A stretch of DNA of 64,000 nt, from the NCBI RefSeq assembly GCF_025602895.1, contig NW_026516258.1:124001-188000 (forward strand), written 5' to 3'. Both the position numbers and the translations under genes were made by a program. Position 1 is the stretch's first letter. Each line of letters opens with the position of its first letter. Source of the DNA: Polychytrium aggregatum. Lineage: Eukaryota > Chytridiomycota > Chytridiomycetes > Polychytriales. Positions 24,633 to 36,400 of this stretch are shown here, one piece after another. A model generated the notes under the pieces. The model had not been told where the DNA came from and made no database searches. It was given only the letters and a program-made list of their open reading frames with translations.

Positions 24633-26030
24633 GGCGAGAGGAGCGAGGGGGAGCGAGAGGGGCGACGAGAAAGACAGGGAGATGGAGGGCCAACGAAAGA
24701 GAGGCAAAAGTGGGCGAGGGCAAAAGAGCAAAAGGGCGAGGGCGAGGTGGGGGGGGGCGGCGAGTGGGACGAGCGGGAAGGCGGTGTGTGTGTGTGTGCT
24801 GCAGGCGTTCCGTGCGCTCGTGCGTGTTCTGTGCCGAGCGCTGCGCTGCGCAGCGATGGAGTGCTGCGCGTCGTTGGCTGCGCGTCGTTGGCTGCGCGTC
24901 GTTGGTCTGTGGTTGTTGGTCCCACGGCCGAGTCGAATCCGCCTCCCGCCCAGCACATTCCCTCGAGCCGGCTCGAGTGAGCGCTCTGTGCCATTATGTG
25001 GCTGGAACACGCGTGCGCGGATTGGCGCGGCCGGAAATGGAGTGTCGTGCGACACAGCGCCTCCTGTGTGCGACATGCATCGCAGCAGCTTCTGTGGACG
25101 TACAAGCTGCAGCGGCAGCAACGCGCCAGGCGCGACGCGCACAAGGCCTTGCGTCTGCTGTCCAAGTGTGCTGTGTAAGTGTGCACGACCGCGCTGTTCA
25201 GGACCGCACTGTGTCCCTTATTAGCGCAGCTTTTTCGGTCGCTCGCCAAACTGCCCCCACAATCCCTCTCAAATCCAAAGGCCAAGCCGGCGTGCCTTTC
25301 CAGACTCGCTCTTTCGACTCTGACCGTTGGCGCCGAACTAATCTGCTTCTGAATCCCCGAGCCACTCTCCGAGCCACTCCCCGAACCACTCCCCCGAGCC
25401 ACTCCCCCCGAGCCTGCTGCAGCCCACTTGTTCTTGAGCCACTGCTCCTCCCCGAGGCATCTCGTGAGGTACAGCCCTGGACGGTCGTCGTTTGCTCGTG
25501 GTATCATTTGTCAGATTGCGATAACATTCATCACATCTCCGGATGAATAGCATCTATTGAGTTGTCATTCACCATTGCATCGAGATATCGACTTGCTGCG
25601 CTGTCTCCCCGTCGCTCCTGGCTGCTCTGTCCCGTCCCTGATTCCTTTCCCCTTTCTTCCTCGGTCCGCCGCGCACTCACCTCCATCCGCCTGTCCCCCT
25701 CCTTCTCCGCATCTCTACTCCTTCCTCTGTGTGGTTGACTTTGACTTTATCCACTCGCAACTTTATTAGCATTTTCCCCCTTTTTTATATCATTCGATTG
25801 GATTTCGCTTATTATTTTGATTTGCTTCTTGATTTGCTTCTTGGTTTGCTCCTTGATTTGTTTTAACGATCCGTCGACTCTTTCCCCATCCCGTTCCTCA
25901 GAGTCCTCCCATCGTCTTCACCGACCTCTCGTCGTTGAACCCGCTTGCCCTCCCCAGGCTCGCCAACCGTCCCCCCGCAACTCCTCTCGAGCCATAAGCC
26001 ATCGTGGGATCCTCGTCGTCGCGCCAGCAA
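24633..26030. promoter_or_regulatory. Divergent promoter region, SANT-like gene / polyproline gene
   Basis: No gene is supported. It contains three tandem TGCGCGTCGTTGGC units (about 24864-24905), a GAGCCACTCCCC-type 12-bp array (25355-25415), TTTGCTTCTTGA units near 25820-25860, and AT-rich pieces at 25765-25800 that could act as promoter elements. Confidence 0.55.
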
Positions 26031-29000
26031 ATGTTCCCCCGGAATTCGTCTCGGCCGGTGACCGCCCGCCCGGCCCGCTCCGACTCGCAGCCGCCCGTCG
26101 CCCGCTCAAAGGTTGTCTCCAACCGCACCCGCAATGCCTCGCCCACCACCGTCCGCACCACTCGGGTGGCCACTCGCCGCGATGATCTCCCTGCTCCTGT
26201 CCCGCTGAAGCGCACTCCTTCCACCAAGAGCGCCCCCAGCGTCCTTCGCACCAACGTTATCTCGCCCACCTCGTCGCTCATGTCCAGCTCGCCCAAGCCT
26301 TCCACGCCGCCCAAGCGTCCTTCGCCCTCGCTGCCCAGAGCCGCCTCTCCTCACAATCACCTTATCGGCCGTGGCGAGGTCGTCGTCGTCACCTCCAGGC
26401 GCACCTTCACCATCAAGTGCCTGCGCGATGCCACTGTCGCCTGGACCTTCCAGTCCGCCAACTTGCTGCTGCCTCCCGCCGAGCGCCATCCGCTCATTGC
26501 CGTCAAGCCCGACGGCACCTTTGCCTCCGACGAGGACAAGATCTTCCAGGTCTGCAACGACAACAAGGTCGTCTTTGCCATCACCCACAGCGAAAAGGCC
26601 AGCAACCCCTTCCGCTTCCAGTGGAAGAACGCCGAAGTCACCGACGACATCCCCTCTGTCCCACCCGAGGATCTGGTGGCCCCTCGTCCCCTCTCTGTCC
26701 TCGAGGACTCTGGAAAGCAGCGTCGCCGGCGCACCGTCGTCAGCCAGAGCAAGGCCGGAGACGTCCTCATGACCCAGGGCGGTGATGATCTCGACGACGA
26801 CTCGTCTGCTCCTCCCCCTCCTTCCATCACTGCGACCCCGCTCTCGTCTTCTCCCCCCACCGAACGTGTCTCGAGGATCCCTCGTCCCACTCTTCCCCAG
26901 CGCACTGCCGCCTCCAAGCTGTCGGAAGACATCACCAGCGAGCTGAGTTCGCCTCGAACGACCGAGCCGCCTGCCTCGGCGCTCTCATCGCGCCGCTCAG
27001 ACTCAGAGACCCTCGACAGCTCGCGCAAGAAGCTCTCCGGCAGCTTCTCAGGTAGGCGTCTGGACAGCCTCGGATGAGTGCGAGACGCGGACGAGGGGGC
27101 GGTCGGTGTGGCTGGGCTCTGGCTGGGCTCTGGCTGTGCTCTGCTGGGGGAGGGTATCTTGCGGATCTTGCGGATCTGCGTTGCGAGTCGATGCCATACA
27201 CCCCTGTCGTCGTTGCCCTGTAGCTGGCCTTGGCCTGTGGATTCACCACCCTGATCCATGGACCCACCGCCCTGATCCATGGACTTACCGCCCTGATCCA
27301 TGGGCTTACCACCCTGATCCATCTTTTCGCTGCTCTGATTCATCGCCGGTTCCCTGGATTCCCGCTTGACCTCTCGGCCCGTCGCCGATCGACAGATGAC
27401 GCCTCCGTCACGTCCATTGCTTCATCAGATGATCGGCGCTCGTCAAGAGCATCGGCGCTCGATATGGTCATGAGTATGGGTATGTTGGTTCGGCCTCTCG
27501 GCGTCTCCGTCGCCGCCTCGGGGCATTGTTGTGCCTGACCCACGGCCGTTCCCAGGCAGTGGTACCAGGGCACGACGCTTCTCCTGCACTGCGTCCCCAC
27601 AGCCGCCTCTCGTCCTGCCCTGCGCTGCCGACATCCATATCCACCTCTATCTCTCTCTCTATCCGTACCGTATCGACGTCTCTATCTCCATATGTCTATC
27701 TACTTCTGTCTACGTATCCATCTATCTACCTCTATCTATCTACCTCTATCTACATCTATCTACATCTTCCTCTACCTCTCTACGCCTCCGCCCCTTCCCT
27801 CCCCTCCTCCATCCTCTAACTGCCGTGACCGTCTGCCGTCATCTGCTCTGCTCGACTCACCTCGCGGGCCCTATGAATCGCACTGCCGTGCCCCTGCGCT
27901 GTTCTCTCGTCCTGTTTGCATTCCAGTATTCAGTGTTTTCTTTACCGTTCTCGCTACAGCTTCGGAACTCAAGTCGGAAGCCCCGGCATCGTCATTTAAA
28001 CCTAATCGTATGTCGCGCATCTCGGCCTTCGATATCATGGCTCTCAGTACGTTGTTTCCTCTAGCCCCTTGTAGCTGCAAATCTCCCCCCCCCATCTCCC
28101 CGACTCGGTAGTACCTCCTCTTGTCTGTGCCTTTGACCCTGTTTGCGGCTGTATCTGTCACTAACCGAACACACATGCCGACCGATGCCAAACGCTCATC
28201 GCATGCGCCATCGCCTCACCCTGCCGCTATTTCAATCCATCTGCCTGTGTTTCTGAATCGCTCTGCGCAGAGCTGGGCGACGATATCAAGAAGTCCCCGT
28301 CAGAGCTCCCGTCGCCGGAGCAGACCACGCGCATCTCGCGCGCCTCGGCCATCCACATCCTCTCCACCATGGGTACGGATCGTCTATCGCATCGGCACTG
28401 TTCTTCTTCTTACCTGTCCATCTCAGCCTTCACCGGCAGTCTGCTCTGCTCAGTGGATTGAGCCATGAGTCGCAAATCCCTTCTCGGACAACCCATCGCG
28501 GCAGCGACGATCGCTGACCCACACTCTGACTCGATATCGTTTTTATGCTGTATCAGACGAGCCCCAGGATGCCCCTCCCGTCATTCGATCCAACCGAATG
28601 TCGAGAGTGTCTGCCAACGATATTTTCTCGGACCTCTGTAAGCATCGCATCGTATCGCATCGCATCTTATCGCATCTCATCACAATGAACTGCATCGTAC
28701 CGCCCTGGATCGTGTCGTGCTGGATTGCATTGCGGCACGCCGGGTCGAGCGATGTTGTAATTGGCCTGTGGTTCATACACCGGCAATCGAGTCGCCGTCA
28801 TGCCGGGTACTGATCCGTTTTCCCGCACATGAACGTTTTCTCGCAGCTGGTGGATCGCGAAGAAAGTCTGCCATCGAGGCCCTGACACTCATTGGCGAGG
28901 CTGCCCGCGCCATGCAGGGTAATGATGACGCCGCTACCCGTTCTCGACCAGCTGGTCTGCTTTGTCCATCACACGCGTGGCTCTGTCCATCACGCACCTC

Positions 29001-32000
29001 CCCTAATCGTCTCTCCCGGGATTTCACAGACGATGCTGACGACGATGATGACGATGACGACGGTGCCGCTACAGACATCATTGCGTCGGTGAAAGCAAAG
29101 GCACAGCCGATTATCCTCAGTGCTGCTGCTGCCGTCGCTGCTGCTGACCATGCTAAGCCCACCCCTGTGGTCGTGGAAGCCGAACCAGAAGAAGCGAGTA
29201 TGTATTTTTTTTTGGCTGAGGGACAGCTGAAATTGCTGCGTCTCGGTCCGGCTGCTAACCCGCCGCGGCGAATGCCCATGTCTCCGATTCCAGTTCGTCC
29301 TTCCGACGAGCCCGTTATTGTCAAGCCTGTTGCGGTCAAGCCCGCAGTCACCGAGCCTGTTGTTGTCGAGGCTGCTGCAACGCCAACCCCCGAGGTCGTC
29401 CTGGCCACCCATGTGTCGTCATCATCGAGCATGCTCAAAGTTGGTGGGTATCGTGCGACCCTTGCTGTCGCGACGTTTCCCTCGTCGATTCGCCTGTTTG
29501 TCCCTGTTCCATTTCGCTGACTGTGCCATCCATTTCAGGCGATGTCGATGTCCCCGTCGCATGGCTCAATCAAGGCCCGATTCCTGGCTGGATGGAAGAC
29601 CTGATACCGGAGCAAGCCAAGGCCGCCGCGCCCGCTCCTGTGCCTGTAGCGGCTCCTCAAATTGCCCCCGCTGGACCGCCGCCGCCGCCTCCACCTCCCC
29701 CGGTCATGCAGTTCCCTTCGTCGGCGCCCCCGCCGCCACCGCCGCCACCCCCTGTTATGCAGTTCACTTCATCGGCACCTCCTCCTCCTCCTCCTCCTCC
29801 GCCTCCGCCAATGATGTTCTCAGGTGAGGCTCAGTTGATGTTATGCGCCAATTCCAGTGTGTCTGGAACTACATGTTTGGGGCCCTGACTGATCTGATGC
29901 ATGAACCGATACTAGGATCAGTACCGCCTCCCCCGCCTCCGCCGCCACCACCGCCGCCGATGGCAGGTAAAGACCAAGTCCCATTCATGGCGCGTGCGAC
30001 ATGCGATCGTGATTGCGCACAGCAGTGATTTTGTGTGGCCATGCTGCGTTCGCCGTGTCGTTTGATCGCTCGACTGCCTTTCGTGCTGACGATGCATCGT
30101 ACTTGACGTTTGAGCAGCCACAGGATCGATTCCTCCTCCGCCACCGCCCCCTCCTCCCATGATGGGTGAGTTTCGGAGTGCTGTTTATTCAGTCTTATAG
30201 CGTCGCATGGGGCATGGAGCATGGGGCTGTGGCGACATACTTTTATCGATCGTGCAGACGCATTGCCCTTGCTGGCTTTCCGCATGTTGGCCTGTGTTGC
30301 GATTCATTGCGAGTATGGGTCTAATCGCTGTGGTTTTCTGTCTCATCTAGGCGGCCCGCCTCCTCCCCCTCCGCCTCCCCCACCTCCAATGATGGGTGGT
30401 AAGTGCACCTGGATTGGTTCACGGTTGCTAGACGACTCTCGTCCCTCCCCGTAACACTCTTTCGTCCCCCCATAGGTGCTGGAGGTCCGCCGCCACCGCC
30501 GCCGCCGCCGCCTCCTCCGATGATGGGTGGTAAGTACCGGACTGTTGATTGGCAAGTCTGTGACTGTGACAAGACCGCATGTTCTCATTTGGCGCCTCGA
30601 ACGATTCCAGGTCCTGGTGGTCCGCCGCCGCCGCCACCACCTCCTCCGCCGATGAGTAAGTTGTCGTGCCATTCATCCTCCCGCCGCATCGCACGACCGA
30701 GGCGAGTACTAACCCCACGATCCGACCGTGCGTTGATGTCGATCAGTTCCTGGCGGTCCTCCACCTCCGCCCCCGCCTCCACCAGGTAAGATGCCGCCCT
30801 TGGTTGATATGCATTTCACGAAATGAAGAGTTGCTTGACAGCGCGTCAGACATACGTTCTACTTGTGTGCACTCTGGTACTCACCTTGCGCCTCTTGCTC
30901 ACTCTGCGCCTCTGCATCATCAGGATTCGGTCCTCCGCCTCCCCCGCCGCCTCCAGGAGGTGAGTGTCATGCAGCCGAGTGTCGGCGAAAGGGACGGTGT
31001 GCTTTGGCTTTTATCACAGTCGGTTCTGCACTGCTGGTAGAGCGATCGCTGATCCCACAATCTCGTGGATGTCCCCAGGCCCGCCACCACCACCTCCTCC
31101 TCCAGGCTTTGCAGGGGCGCCTGCAGCCCCCGCACCTGCACCGCCAAAGCCCTCGGGTGATCCCATGGAGGAGCTCCGTCGCGCCATCCAGGGCGGCGTC
31201 AAGCTGAAAAAGACCAAGGTTGCGGAGCGGCCCAAGTTCAACGAGCCCAGCGCCACCGAGAAGGCTGCCCAGATCGCTTCCCAGCGCCAGGAGTGCTTTA
31301 TTGAGCTGCTGGGGTATATGGAGGCGCCAAACGGCAACGTGGAGGAGCTTGGTGAGAAGTGCAAGAGCTCAACCAACACCGCCCGTGGCTTTGTCTTTAC
31401 CCTTGTGCGCAAGGGCTGGGTCAAGGCTGTGCGCATCGTCGACGACAAGAAGAAGGCCGGCCCCAAGGTCTCGGTCTGGCCCGGACGCGAGTGGACCAGC
31501 AGCATCGAGCTCGAGGACGCCGTCGAGGACGACATCCGCGACATTGGCGAGGGCGGCCTCGTTGCGCGGGTGCACATGTACCGCTTCGACGACAAGGTGC
31601 GCAAGCACGTTCTGGACGAGCTCGCCCTGACCAAGACCCGCAAGTTCCCCAAGCCGCTGGCGCCGTTCATCGAGCCCGAGCCGCCGCAGGACAACAGTCT
31701 CGAAAACCGCAAGAAGTGGGAGGCCTGGAACATCCGCAAGCTCGAGCACCAGCAGTCGGACTACTCGCAGTTCGAGCTCATCTTCCAGAAGCTGCTGGTC
31801 ACCGACATGATCATCAGCGGCACCTTCAACCAGCTGGAGCAGACCCTGATTGAAATGAAGCAGATGGCCGATGCCCTGACCAGCACCTTTGAGGGCTTCT
31901 CGGTCGCCAAGATCCGCAAGATTGTGGACTCGATTCCCTATCGCATCGCCGAGGTCGCCCGCAGCATCCAGAAGCAGAGCGGCATCATCATCCGCGACGA

Positions 32001-32514
32001 GAACCTGAAGCTGACGCCGGAATTCCTGAAGCAGATGAACCTGGTGCCGGACGAGGTCAAGCAGCCGGCCGATGCCAATGCTAATGCCAATGCCAACGCC
32101 AATGCTGCCCCAAGGACCACGCCGGCCCAACCCGCGGCAGCACCAGCTTCGGCTCCTATTCCTGTTCCTGCTCCTGCTCCTGCTCCTGCCCCTGTCCCTG
32201 CCCCTGTCCCTGTCCCTGTCTCTGCTCCCGTGCCCGTGCCGGCGCCCGCTCCAGTCGAAACCAAAGATGCCGCACCCAAAGAACCTGCCACCAAGGCCAC
32301 ACCCGCCGCCGAGTCCGCCGCCAAGGAGGACGGCGAGACAGAGAAGCCAGCCAATGCGCTCTCCGTCAAGCTGGACCCGCAGTTCAAAGCCGACCTGAAC
32401 CCGAGCGGCAGCATCACGATGGCCGGGGTGCCTCTCGACGTCCTGCTGCCGCTCCTGAAGAAGTCCTATGGACTCGGTCCGCAGGACAAGTCGATGCGGC
32501 GCCTGACGATGTAA
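26031..32514 (+). CDS. Polyproline (FH1-like) and WH2 actin-binding protein, 17 exons
   Basis: Exons: 26031-27051, 27396-27473, 27960-28046, 28271-28372, 28557-28637, 28847-28918, 29030-29197, 29294-29443, 29539-29823, 29916-29966, 30118-30165, 30351-30398, 30476-30529, 30611-30655, 30747-30785, 30924-30959, 31079-32514. They sum to 1,266 residues, and every intron is phase 1. The N-terminal exon is basic and Ser/Pro-rich with a folded-looking stretch (RGEVVVVTSRRTFTIKCL). Exons 2-6 each carry an RxSRxSA-like motif, clearest in exons 3-5. Exons 9-17 build a proline-rich, profilin-binding-type tract. Exon 17 then has a WH2 motif (about 818-834, MEELRRAIQGGVKLKKT) and about 430 residues I do not recognise, with helical regions and an Ala/Pro tail. 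Polyproline followed by WH2 fits WASP/WIP/VASP-type actin regulators. I see no FH2 domain, so it is not a formin on this evidence. A non-coding 5' exon may exist. Confidence 0.88.
27650..27790. repeat. CTAT-rich tetranucleotide tract in intron 2
   Basis: CTAT/CTAC units lie within the intron between exons 2 and 3 of the polyproline gene. Confidence 0.8.
32155..32245 (+). repeat. CCTGCT/CCTGTC hexanucleotide tract coding for Pro-Ala/Pro-Val
   Basis: An in-frame array in the last exon encodes alternating Pro with Ala or Val near the C-terminus. Confidence 0.85.
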
Positions 32515-33421
32515 AATTTTTTTTTTTTTTAGCTAACAACAAACCAGAAGAAAAACAAAAAGCAAAAGAAACAGCAGCAGCATCAGCAGCAGTAGCAGCA
32601 GTATCAGCAGCAGCAGCAGCAAATGAACCCTGTTGCTGGGGCTGACGTAATCATAGGAATAGGCCCGGAAGCGCCCATCGTCGTCGGTGTCATTGTCGTC
32701 GTCGTCGTAGTAGTAGTAGTTGTTGTTGTAGTTGTTGTTGTCATCATCGTCGTCGCTGTAAGCTGTAGCAGGTGGTGATAGCGGGGACTTGAAGTCACAC
32801 TCTAGGCGTTGTAGTTGCATCGTTGTAGCTGTACAAGAAATGAAAGCAGCAATAGCAAATACAGTGCATCCGAAACGAAACGAAACGAAACGGAACGAAA
32901 CGAAACGAAAACAGCAGAGCGGGACACCCTGTCCTCGAATACACATGCATCATGGATGATGTTACGGCTGGGACAACGACTGAGAATGTCTCGTGGAGGA
33001 AAGGGAGAGGGGGGGATATGCATCAAGTCCAAGCAGACCCTGTTCACTCAGTAGTTCGTTCATCATCAGAGACGCTCAAGGTCCAGAACTATTATTGATT
33101 GGGATGACATACAGCCGAGCACTGACATCCCTGACCGGATTGGCCCCGCAGACCCTGCTTCTGCCGGCTGCTGCATCTGCCCATCTTCCCAGTATTTGCT
33201 GTGGGTGAGGGCGTTCTTTTGCTCCTTGGGTATCTCAGCCCTTCCGCACCTAAACTTCGCCTGCCTCATTTTCTCCGTTTGCTCTCCGATATCGGGGGCT
33301 CTGCAACTTGTTTCGCTCAATTCAGCCATACCGGCCGAGACGAGCCTGATCGAGAGTTTGGACTGCCCCCTCCCCCTTGCTCCCAGCATCGCCGTGGACA
33401 TTCAGATAGTCTCCTTCCGCG
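32515..33421. other. Intergenic region, polyproline gene / RING-TPR gene
   Basis: No gene is supported. A T11 run follows the stop codon. AGC and GTC/GTT trinucleotide tracts lie at 32570-32625 and 32690-32755, and an (AACGA)n-like pentanucleotide tract at 32871-32910. The last 300 bp are pyrimidine-rich and presumably hold the next promoter. Confidence 0.6.
32871..32910. repeat. (CGAAA)n pentanucleotide tract
   Basis: Eight near-perfect 5-bp units. Confidence 0.9.
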
Positions 33422-36400
33422 ATGGACGACTCGAGCCTCAAGTTCATCAAGATTGTCGCCAAGGGCTCCAACGCCGCAGTTCCCACCATCCCGGCCTTCT
33501 CCAGGACCGTCAAGTTATACACCGCCTATGTTTCGTCCGACGTCGATAGTGAGCGTCGTTTCGCTGCTCTTTGTTGCTACTCTTTGCTGCTGCTGGGAAT
33601 CAACCGAGGGTATCCAGAAGGCTACCTCGGCATCACTCCAGCCGCTCTCTTGGCTCGCCCCCCCCCCTGACATCATTGGCCTCCTCTCGTCCGTCCGTAC
33701 ATGCCCCCCGCACTCTTGACCACCAGGCCTGGTCATTCAAGCGCCCCCGAACGAGGCAGACGGATTCAGCCAAGTTCTCAAACTAGGTTCCGATGGAGGT
33801 CAGGCAACAAATCCTCCGTCTCGGCACACCATCGCCGCTGCTATTATCATGTCCGCACACACGTCTCCATGAACACTCACCCGACACTCTTTGCAAACAC
33901 TCGCCCCACACGCCGCATGCCGCATGTCGCATGCTCAGCCGTCAAGATCCAGGAGGGGCAAAACACTGTCGAGATCAAAGTCGACGCGGTCGATGGCAGC
34001 TCCAGCATTTACTCGATCAGTGTGCATCGTCCGAGCGGTGGGTGATCCCCGACATGCGCCTCATGAAAGCAGAGCAGAGCAGAGCCTAGCCGAATGCTCA
34101 TATCGACACGAGGCAGCGGTGTCTGTTGGTGGCTGATTCCAGTATCGGTGATATTCGAGCACTTTGGAAAGCCTCCCTGCGAATCGGTTCACATCCGCAT
34201 CCGCATCCGTGCGTATTCTCTGCGCCGCACCTCTACTCTTCATCATCCACAGTAGCCACATTAGTGATGCTGATATCTCCCTCCCGCATCCCTCGTTGTG
34301 CTCCTCGCCTGGGCCGACTCGATCTCAGCGGCGGATGCCACTCTCAAGGCCCTGGAGTTTCCTGTCGGCATTCTCTTGCCAGACTTTCATCCCAAGGAGC
34401 TCAACTACGTGCTCCATGTTTCGTCGACCGTCGACAAGGTCGCCATCACCCCGGTGCCGATGAACGCCAAAGCCAAGCTGGAGCGGCTGCAGTTTGCAAA
34501 GACCGAGCCGACGCCGCTCCTGCTTGGCGACACCACCTGTGAATTCAAGGTGACGTCGATGGACGGAAAGCACTCGTTGCTGTACAGGGTGATTGTTCGA
34601 CGAGGTGAGACCCATCCGACAGAACAGAGGCGAGACGCAATGCGACAGAACAGAGAGCAGTGCTGTGTCGCCGAGTGGTCGCATATCTCGATGGGGCTTG
34701 CACTCTGATCACTCTCGCGGGTTCATGGCCGGCCAGACAAGCCCGGGTCTCGCATGAAGATCATGTCGGACACCAAGGACTATCCTCTCTGCAGCCTCTG
34801 CAGCAACCTGGTCTTCCGTCCGCGGATTTACAAGGTCCTCCAGGACATCAAGCCCGGACCCTGCCGCCACGAGTACTGCGGGAGGTGTCTGAACCTGTTT
34901 GCTCTGCGGTACACCGAGCCCAGCGCCCAAGCCGGCAAGGATCCCGCCACGATAGTCAGCTGCCCGCTCTGCAACATATCGAGCGAGGTCCGCAAGACAT
35001 GGAGCAACGATCCGCTTTGGGAAAGCAATCATGACATGGAAGTCGAGTTTGGCGGCTGGATGGCCAAGTGTCTCTTTGCGCCGTTTGGATGTCCGCGCCA
35101 GGACGTCAAGTGCATCGACATGGCCGCACACTTGTCCAAGGACTGCAAGCACATCCCCGTCGGATGCTCCGAGTGCCAGCGACTCTTCAACTCGCCCGAC
35201 CAGATAGCAGGGGGCAAGCACAAGGACCCCTGCATCCACACCTGCGCCTGCGGGCGAAAGGTCTATGCGCAAGAGGAGGGCTTCCACGCCAAGATGTGCC
35301 CCGAGAAGCGCAGCGAAAAGTCAGCCTCTGAGAAGCCCCCGCAGCGCGAGTGGGAAAAGGTCCTCGTGGACAAGAAAAAGTACCCGGGCGACGCCGAGAA
35401 GCTTGTCGGCCAGGCCAGCGGCAAATGGAGCCACTACCTGGCATCGCTCGGCACGGCGCAAAAGGCATACTGGGAGTCCTTTGGCGCCAGCGAGCACATG
35501 CCTGCAGCCGAGGCCCTCTCTGAACTGGCTGGGCTCTATGCGACCGCCATCGCCTCTAACCTTGAGTCTGTCTCGGTTCGCGGCGGCAAACCCGACGAGA
35601 ACCTGTGCATCCAGCTCGGCAAGGCCCTTGAGGAGAAGGGGATATGCACGGACCTGTTTCCGCCCCACCAGAAGAGCAAGGCGGCACAGGGAAGCAACAG
35701 CTCCACGACGCCTTCCGACGACTTCATGGGCGACGAGGTCAACGGGTGTCTTGCCCAGCTGAATGTCGATTCGGGTGCGAGCGATGTGGTCAAACTCCGG
35801 GCGCTGGAGGCAGAGTACCAGCGACTCCTTGGGCTTGGACTCTCGGACCAGGTAAACAATGCCCGGGGAAACGCTACGGCAGCGGGATCCAGGGTGTGCA
35901 GAGTTTGCCGCTCGCTGACAGTTTCGTGCTCGTCTCAAAAACCAAAGGCACAAGAAGTGCAGGGGCTCTATGCATGGAAGCTCAAGCAGGTCATTTCGAC
36001 TGGCGGCCAAATCGACGACCAGGGCAAAGCAGGATCGTTGTCGGGCAGCACCGTCCATGCAATGGAAAAGTACCAAGATGCCACCCGCATCAATCCCGAG
36101 AACCCAGATGCTGCGTGAGTGTGCTCGACCGTCAGCAGCACGCCAACTGACCGAGATCCAACTTGGTCGTTATTGGGGCGGTGGCTGATGTTTGCAGTTG
36201 CTCCGGATACAGCAAGATGAGGTCTACACGGCGGCACTGTGATTGCCGCGGCTGCATAGCTTGCAAAGGGCACCCTACATCGCCGAATGCTGCCCCGCTT
36301 CTCATTACCGGCTTTCATTCGTTGTGACCATGGCCGACCCAGTCTGCACTACGGTCGACTCCTGCTCCAGTCCGAGCGCATACCCGAGGCCATCAAGTAT

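Noticed and set aside
23466-24980. 504-codon plus-strand open frame
   Set aside because: Antisense to the SANT-like gene; low-complexity Gly/Val/Leu content and no domain.
29539-32514. Formin (FH1-FH2) identity for the polyproline gene
   Set aside because: The proline tract suggested it, but the C-terminal region shows a WH2 motif and no FH2 signatures.
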